A stretch of 64,000 bases of DNA, from positions 1-64,000 of the forward strand of contig CALYDD020000271.1 in NCBI GenBank assembly GCA_944472135.2, given 5' to 3'. This document shows, piece after piece, positions 60,481-64,000 of this stretch (position 1 is the first letter of the stretch; every line of letters begins with the position of its first letter). The stretch is from Trichobilharzia regenti. Its lineage: Eukaryota; Platyhelminthes; Trematoda; Strigeidida; Schistosomatidae. Under the pieces are notes generated by a model. That model saw nothing but the letters and a program-made list of their open reading frames with translations. It was not told the origin of the DNA and ran no database searches. The translations under genes and the position numbers were made by a program.

Positions 60481-60740
60481 CCATGAATCATTATAATCAT
60501 CGTTATTAATGTCGTTCAAAACATTTGCCACATTATTATTATTATGATTTGATCCACAAAATCACCGTCATTGGTTAAAATAATTGTTATATATAAATCT
60601 ATGTGAATTAGAGCGAAGCCTAAAGAAGATCTAATTGAAAACAACAATATTGTTCGCTTATATGTCTTGTTCTAATATTACGAAATGGGAATATTTACAG
60701 ATTCAAATTTGGTTTGCATAGCAATTCAAATTTTTAAATT
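60481..60740. other. Intron stretch, nothing identified
   Basis: AT-rich. Confidence 0.4.
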
Positions 60741-60744
60741 TTCA

Positions 60745-60805
60745 TTCCTTTGAGTTCTCAGTGGAACACAACAAGTGGGCTTTACGCTTGAAATTCAAAG
60801 TTTCA
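60745..60805 (-). mobile_element. SINE-C/RTE tail trace
   Basis: TTGAGTTCTCAGTGGAACAC and GGGCTTTACGCTTGAA resemble the reversed shared tail. Too short to assign further. Confidence 0.4.
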
Positions 60806-61100
60806 GTGTAGCTTTCATGCTGACCTAGGATGGATTAGGTTGGAAAAGAGTTAGCTAGTGGTGATCGAAGCAAAACAGACAGCTTCATCAGTCAGTGAAA
60901 TCCACAACAGTTAGTTTAAGCCAGCCAGTCAGCCACGTAAGGAGGTGTAATAGACTGTCTGACTTGGTTTGGGTCCTCGGGATGATAAGAACTGATGACT
61001 GAACACACACACACACACACACAAGAGGTGATATGGCTCAAAATCTTCATTCTCAATGGCTGACGCAGATGCAATTACTATTTGTGATTTATAATATCCA
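60806..61100 (+). mobile_element. LINE-B 3' region, sense
   Basis: TTAGTTTAAGCCAGCCAGTC, GGTTTGGGTCCTCGGGATG and ATATGGCTCAAAATCTTC are the reverse complement of the copies at 35.5 and 46.5 kb. An AC run lies at 61002-61022. Confidence 0.7.
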
Positions 61101-61107
61101 AGAAGAC

Positions 61108-62185
61108 TATATTATTATTATTATATCACTTAATTTCTAGAGGAACATAGGGCTTCAGCTGCACCTCTCCACTGCCTTCGGTTTTCTGCCAACATTTTCA
61201 CCCCGCTCCAAGTCTGCCAACATGCTTTCATCTCCTCTTCACATGACCTCCTCCAAGTCACCCTCATACTAACGACCAACTCGCCGCTTCCCTTTCGGGT
61301 TCCACTCGAGCAGTGGCTTGTCTAGTGATGTCACTTGATGGTTTCCTCAGAGTATGGCCAATCCATCTCCATTTCTTCCAGCCTATTTGTTTCACAATCG
61401 GTTCCTGATTGGTTCGCTCCCAGAGATCCCTATTGCTGATCTTTTCTGGCCATCTGATCTTGAGTATTGAGCGAATACAGCTGTTAATGAAGGTCTGTAG
61501 TTTGTTTGAGGTGCGCTTTATGATGCGCAGTGCAAGTCGCTGATCTGTATAGTAGCATTGACTTCAGATCGGAGTTGAAAATCCGGATCTTATCCACATT
61601 TTCATGGTGAGTGCTGTTGACCTCCACACAGACTTGAGAGAAATGAAAGCTTGTCTCGCTTTGATATCCTGGTCCGTCCCGTTCGATTGTAGTTGAAACG
61701 ATACTTCCCATGTAGGCAAAGGAGGTTGTTTCCTTCAGGTTCCTCCCATTTATGCCGGCTGATTGTTGTCTGTTGTTATTGCTGCTTCTGGTGTGGGCCA
61801 GGAATCTTCATCACCTCTGTTTTCTATATGTTAACCTGAAGTCCTACCTTTTCCGGATGCTTCTTCATCTGCAATCTTGTTGCTTTTCACTTGCATATCT
61901 TCGAGTGAGTGGGAAATCAGACATATATCGTTGGCGAAGTCCAGATCCTCCAAGTTTTTTGTTTGAGTCCATTTTATGCCTGTTTCCTCATTGCCCGTTG
62001 TCTGTCGCATTATCCAATCTACTGCAATCAGGAAAATCATTGGCGATAGTAGACAGCCTCGCCTCACTCCCGTCTTTACTTCGAAGGATTCCGTAAGTTT
62101 CCTGTTGTGGATCACTTGGCATGCAGCATTGTCGTATATCTGTTGGATGAGATGTATAGTTGTCGATGGCACCCCGTAGTAGCCT
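61108..62185 (-). pseudogene. RTE reverse transcriptase copy, 5'-truncated
   Basis: ATTATTATTATTAT then tail CTAGAGGAACATAGGGCTTC; on the reverse strand the coding part runs to the middle of RT. The best open piece, 62172-61831, reads TIHLIQQIYDNAACQVIHNR, KTGVRRGCLLSPMIFLIAV, LEDLDFANDICLISH: the catalytic FADD is FAND here. It is close to the intact copy at 28.4 kb but has several indels. Confidence 0.85.
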
Positions 62186-62189
62186 CACT

Positions 62190-62320
62190 CACATTTCTAT
62201 TTCAATCTCTGTTTACTCCTTTTCTCTTGGTTTGTTTACTACATAGAGGGAGTCTGGTGACTCGAAGTGGTGCACATCTGTGCAAAGTTCTTCCACGTTG
62301 AAAACAGTCAGTCAGTAGCT
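62190..62320 (+). mobile_element. LINE-B 3' end, sense
   Basis: GACTCGAAGTGGTGCACATC and GTGCAAAGTTCTTCCACG then AAAACAGTCAGTCAG, the 3' terminus seen reversed at 23410, 35330, 46280 and 53455. Confidence 0.65.
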
Positions 62321-62965
62321 TTGATGCAGTGTTTACTAGTATTTCAACACATTTATTCTAATGTGTTTGTGATATGTATCCACATATATATATTTATGTG
62401 TGTGTGTATGTTGGTCTCTCTTTCTGTTTGCTCGCTTAGTCTGTGACCATTTCACTTGTATGAACCTGTCTCCTTTAACAATGTATATTCCCCTTATATT
62501 ATATATAAAATGAGTGTTTTGTTGACAGTCCGTTGCTTGGTGACATATATCCATATATGGTGGTTGTTGACATGTCTGCTATATTTCGCTACGTATATAT
62601 GGATCGATACTTCATTATAATTGGCCATTCATGTTAAGACTGTCTAATGATTGTTCACACACTTTGTCTGGAACATTTCATATATATATTTCGTTCTCAC
62701 AATCTTGTGACTTACACTTACTTACTTATTTTTGGTGTGATACCACTTTTGCATTCTCCTTGTGTTTGGAAAATAGAAGTATCATCGCAAACCTAGTGGT
62801 CTTCTGATTTCCGCCCTCTTGCGTCAGGACTATTAGTTTCTCGACCAGTCCATAACAATAATTTAGCGACGAGTACATAACAGTTTGAATAGCACAGTAT
62901 CACGTCAGTTAACTTCAGTCGAAAAAGTATCTTAGACTTAAGCATCAGTAAATGAAAATAAAATG
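62321..62965. other. Unassigned stretch
   Basis: 645 bp, AT-rich with a TATG/TG run at 62395-62410. No recognised element or frame. Confidence 0.4.
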
Positions 62966-62969
62966 AAAA

Positions 62970-63730
62970 GAAATATAAGCGCAACCTAATTCGTTGTCTT
63001 AGTCATAGAATTAGACGCATATGTACCGACGATGGTATTGAAGATGAGATCAGAAATCTTACAAACGCCTTGCTACAAAATGACTACCCTACCAACTTTG
63101 TAAAGAAGTATATGTTATGTAACTACACATACAACCAAGCGAGACACAGTAAGTAAGAAAAAGTTTTACTTAAATGTACAATTCAAAGGTGATATAGCCA
63201 GTGATATATTAAACCGTAGATTAACAAGATCAATTGAAAGAACTTTTAATGCCGCAAAACTGCATGTCAATTTCTCAACCAAACCGATATTGACACTGTG
63301 CATTAAAGATAGATTGCCCAAAATAGCGACATCAATGTGTGTATATAAATTCAACTGCTCCTGTGGAGCTAGTTATATAGGATTTACTCAAAGGAATTTA
63401 TTTTTACGCACTCGTGAACATTATTCCTGTTTGTCTTGGGAACAGAGCAACCAAATCATTAAATAGTGCAATTCTGTCTCATCTAGTGGATAGTGAACAC
63501 AGCATCAAAGTAGATGAGTCATTTACAGATGTGTATCGAGTACCGAACACTCTCCTCAAAGGCACACGATTACGCCTCCTAGCCATAGCTGAGGCTTTAG
63601 AGATATTATTTTCATTTGCCTTTATTGGCTATACGTACCCTATTATTTATGGATTTATAACCGTAGAGCCTGGAGAAGAAGTCATCGAAACCACAGTTGT
63701 TCGCTCAAAATCTTGTTTTAAGCATAAGTT
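62970..63730 (+). pseudogene. Penelope-like element, RT tail plus GIY-YIG, frameshifted
   Basis: NLIRCLSHRIRRICTDDGIE, NALLQNDYPTNFVKKYM, then after a stop VQFKGDIASDILNRRLTRSI, TFNAAKLHVNFSTKP, KDRLPKIATSMCVYKFNCSC and GASYIGFTQRNLFLRTREH (GIY-YIG core intact). A frame change at about 63415 leads to NSAILSHLVDSEHSIKVDES, RLRLLAIAEALE. The final conserved LCIQ...LPW block is replaced by the PLE end sequence at about 63605-63720. Confidence 0.8.
63670..63690 (+). ncRNA. Hammerhead-like core in a PLE end
   Basis: CTGGAGA, AGAAGTCATC, GAAAC. One base off CUGANGA; GAAAC intact. The same segment recurs at 10440-10458 and inside 11615-11729. Confidence 0.4.
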
Positions 63731-64000
63731 TAATACAACCATATTTCCGATTTAACCTTGACAGCTAACTCAATATCCTATCTGTAAACAATTTATATAC
63801 ACAAAAGTAATAGTTTTGACGTGTGGCATTTTCACATACGGGAGATGTTGAAAATTCTAAGATGTTTTTCAAGCTGTATTCATGATTAAATGGCTTTTTT
63901 CGACTAGTTTACGCTGATTATCCGCTCTCTAAAGTCATTGGGGTTGACCGTCTGCTTGAATCACTACTCACCGATCAACCTTATTCAAATAAGTTATGCA
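63731..64000. other. Right edge of window, nothing identified
   Basis: No recognised element or exon. Confidence 0.4.

Noticed and set aside
1..64000. CRISPR arrays, bacterial operons, ribosome binding sites, replication origins
   Set aside because: The sequence is eukaryotic with spliced genes; the only regular short repeat (2952-3197) is a retrotransposon leader.

Overview
The window is a TE-dense, AT-rich stretch of a eukaryotic genome. The repeats (Penelope-like elements with GIY-YIG domains, an SR2-like RTE LINE ending in an ATT microsatellite, BEL/Pao and Ty3/gypsy remnants, Merlin, and Smα-like tRNA-derived SINEs with hammerhead relics) together with short exons and long repeat-filled introns point to a blood fluke, genus Schistosoma. 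The species cannot be told from the sequence. There is no operon, bacterial gene, CRISPR array or standalone tRNA/rRNA gene.

Three host genes can be supported. Gene 1 (+, about 1.1-26.3 kb) has seven exons (1098-1141, 7686-7991, 12846-13120, 16047-16391, 19771-19944, 23282-23350, 26247-26296) whose splice sites and phases join into one frame of 420 residues ending in a stop. Its N-terminus lies left of the window and I do not recognise the family. Gene 2 (-, about 57.4-39.0 kb) is the C-terminal part of POP1, the large protein of RNase P/RNase MRP, in four exons (57143-57362, 53924-54288, 41812-42184, 38966-39325). Gene 3 is one exon (+, 53159-53371) of an ALKBH4-like dioxygenase, inside a POP1 intron on the opposite strand, with no partner exons found nearby.

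Most of the rest is mobile DNA. 0-5.4 kb: RTE and gypsy debris, an inverted second LINE (called LINE-B here), and a complete but internally deleted BEL/Pao element with identical LTRs and a target duplication. 5.4-7.5 kb: a Penelope-like element (PLE) forming an 893-bp inverted repeat. 8-26 kb: SINEs, solo LTRs, PLE copies and a Merlin element in the gene 1 introns. 26.6-38.8 kb (between the convergent genes 1 and POP1): PLEs, an RTE copy with an intact 988-residue ORF, a solo LTR, LINE-B and a Merlin derivative. 39.3-64 kb: POP1 introns filled with RTE, PLE, LINE-B, CR1-like and SINE copies.

Three themes cut across the families: (i) copies arranged as inverted pairs; (ii) hammerhead-ribozyme-like cores in PLE ends and in SINEs; (iii) a SINE (SINE-C) that carries both the 5' leader and the 3' tail of the resident RTE element. 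SINE-A, SINE-B, SINE-C and LINE-B are working names used only here. Edges of mobile-element fragments are approximate unless a target duplication or exact repeat fixes them.
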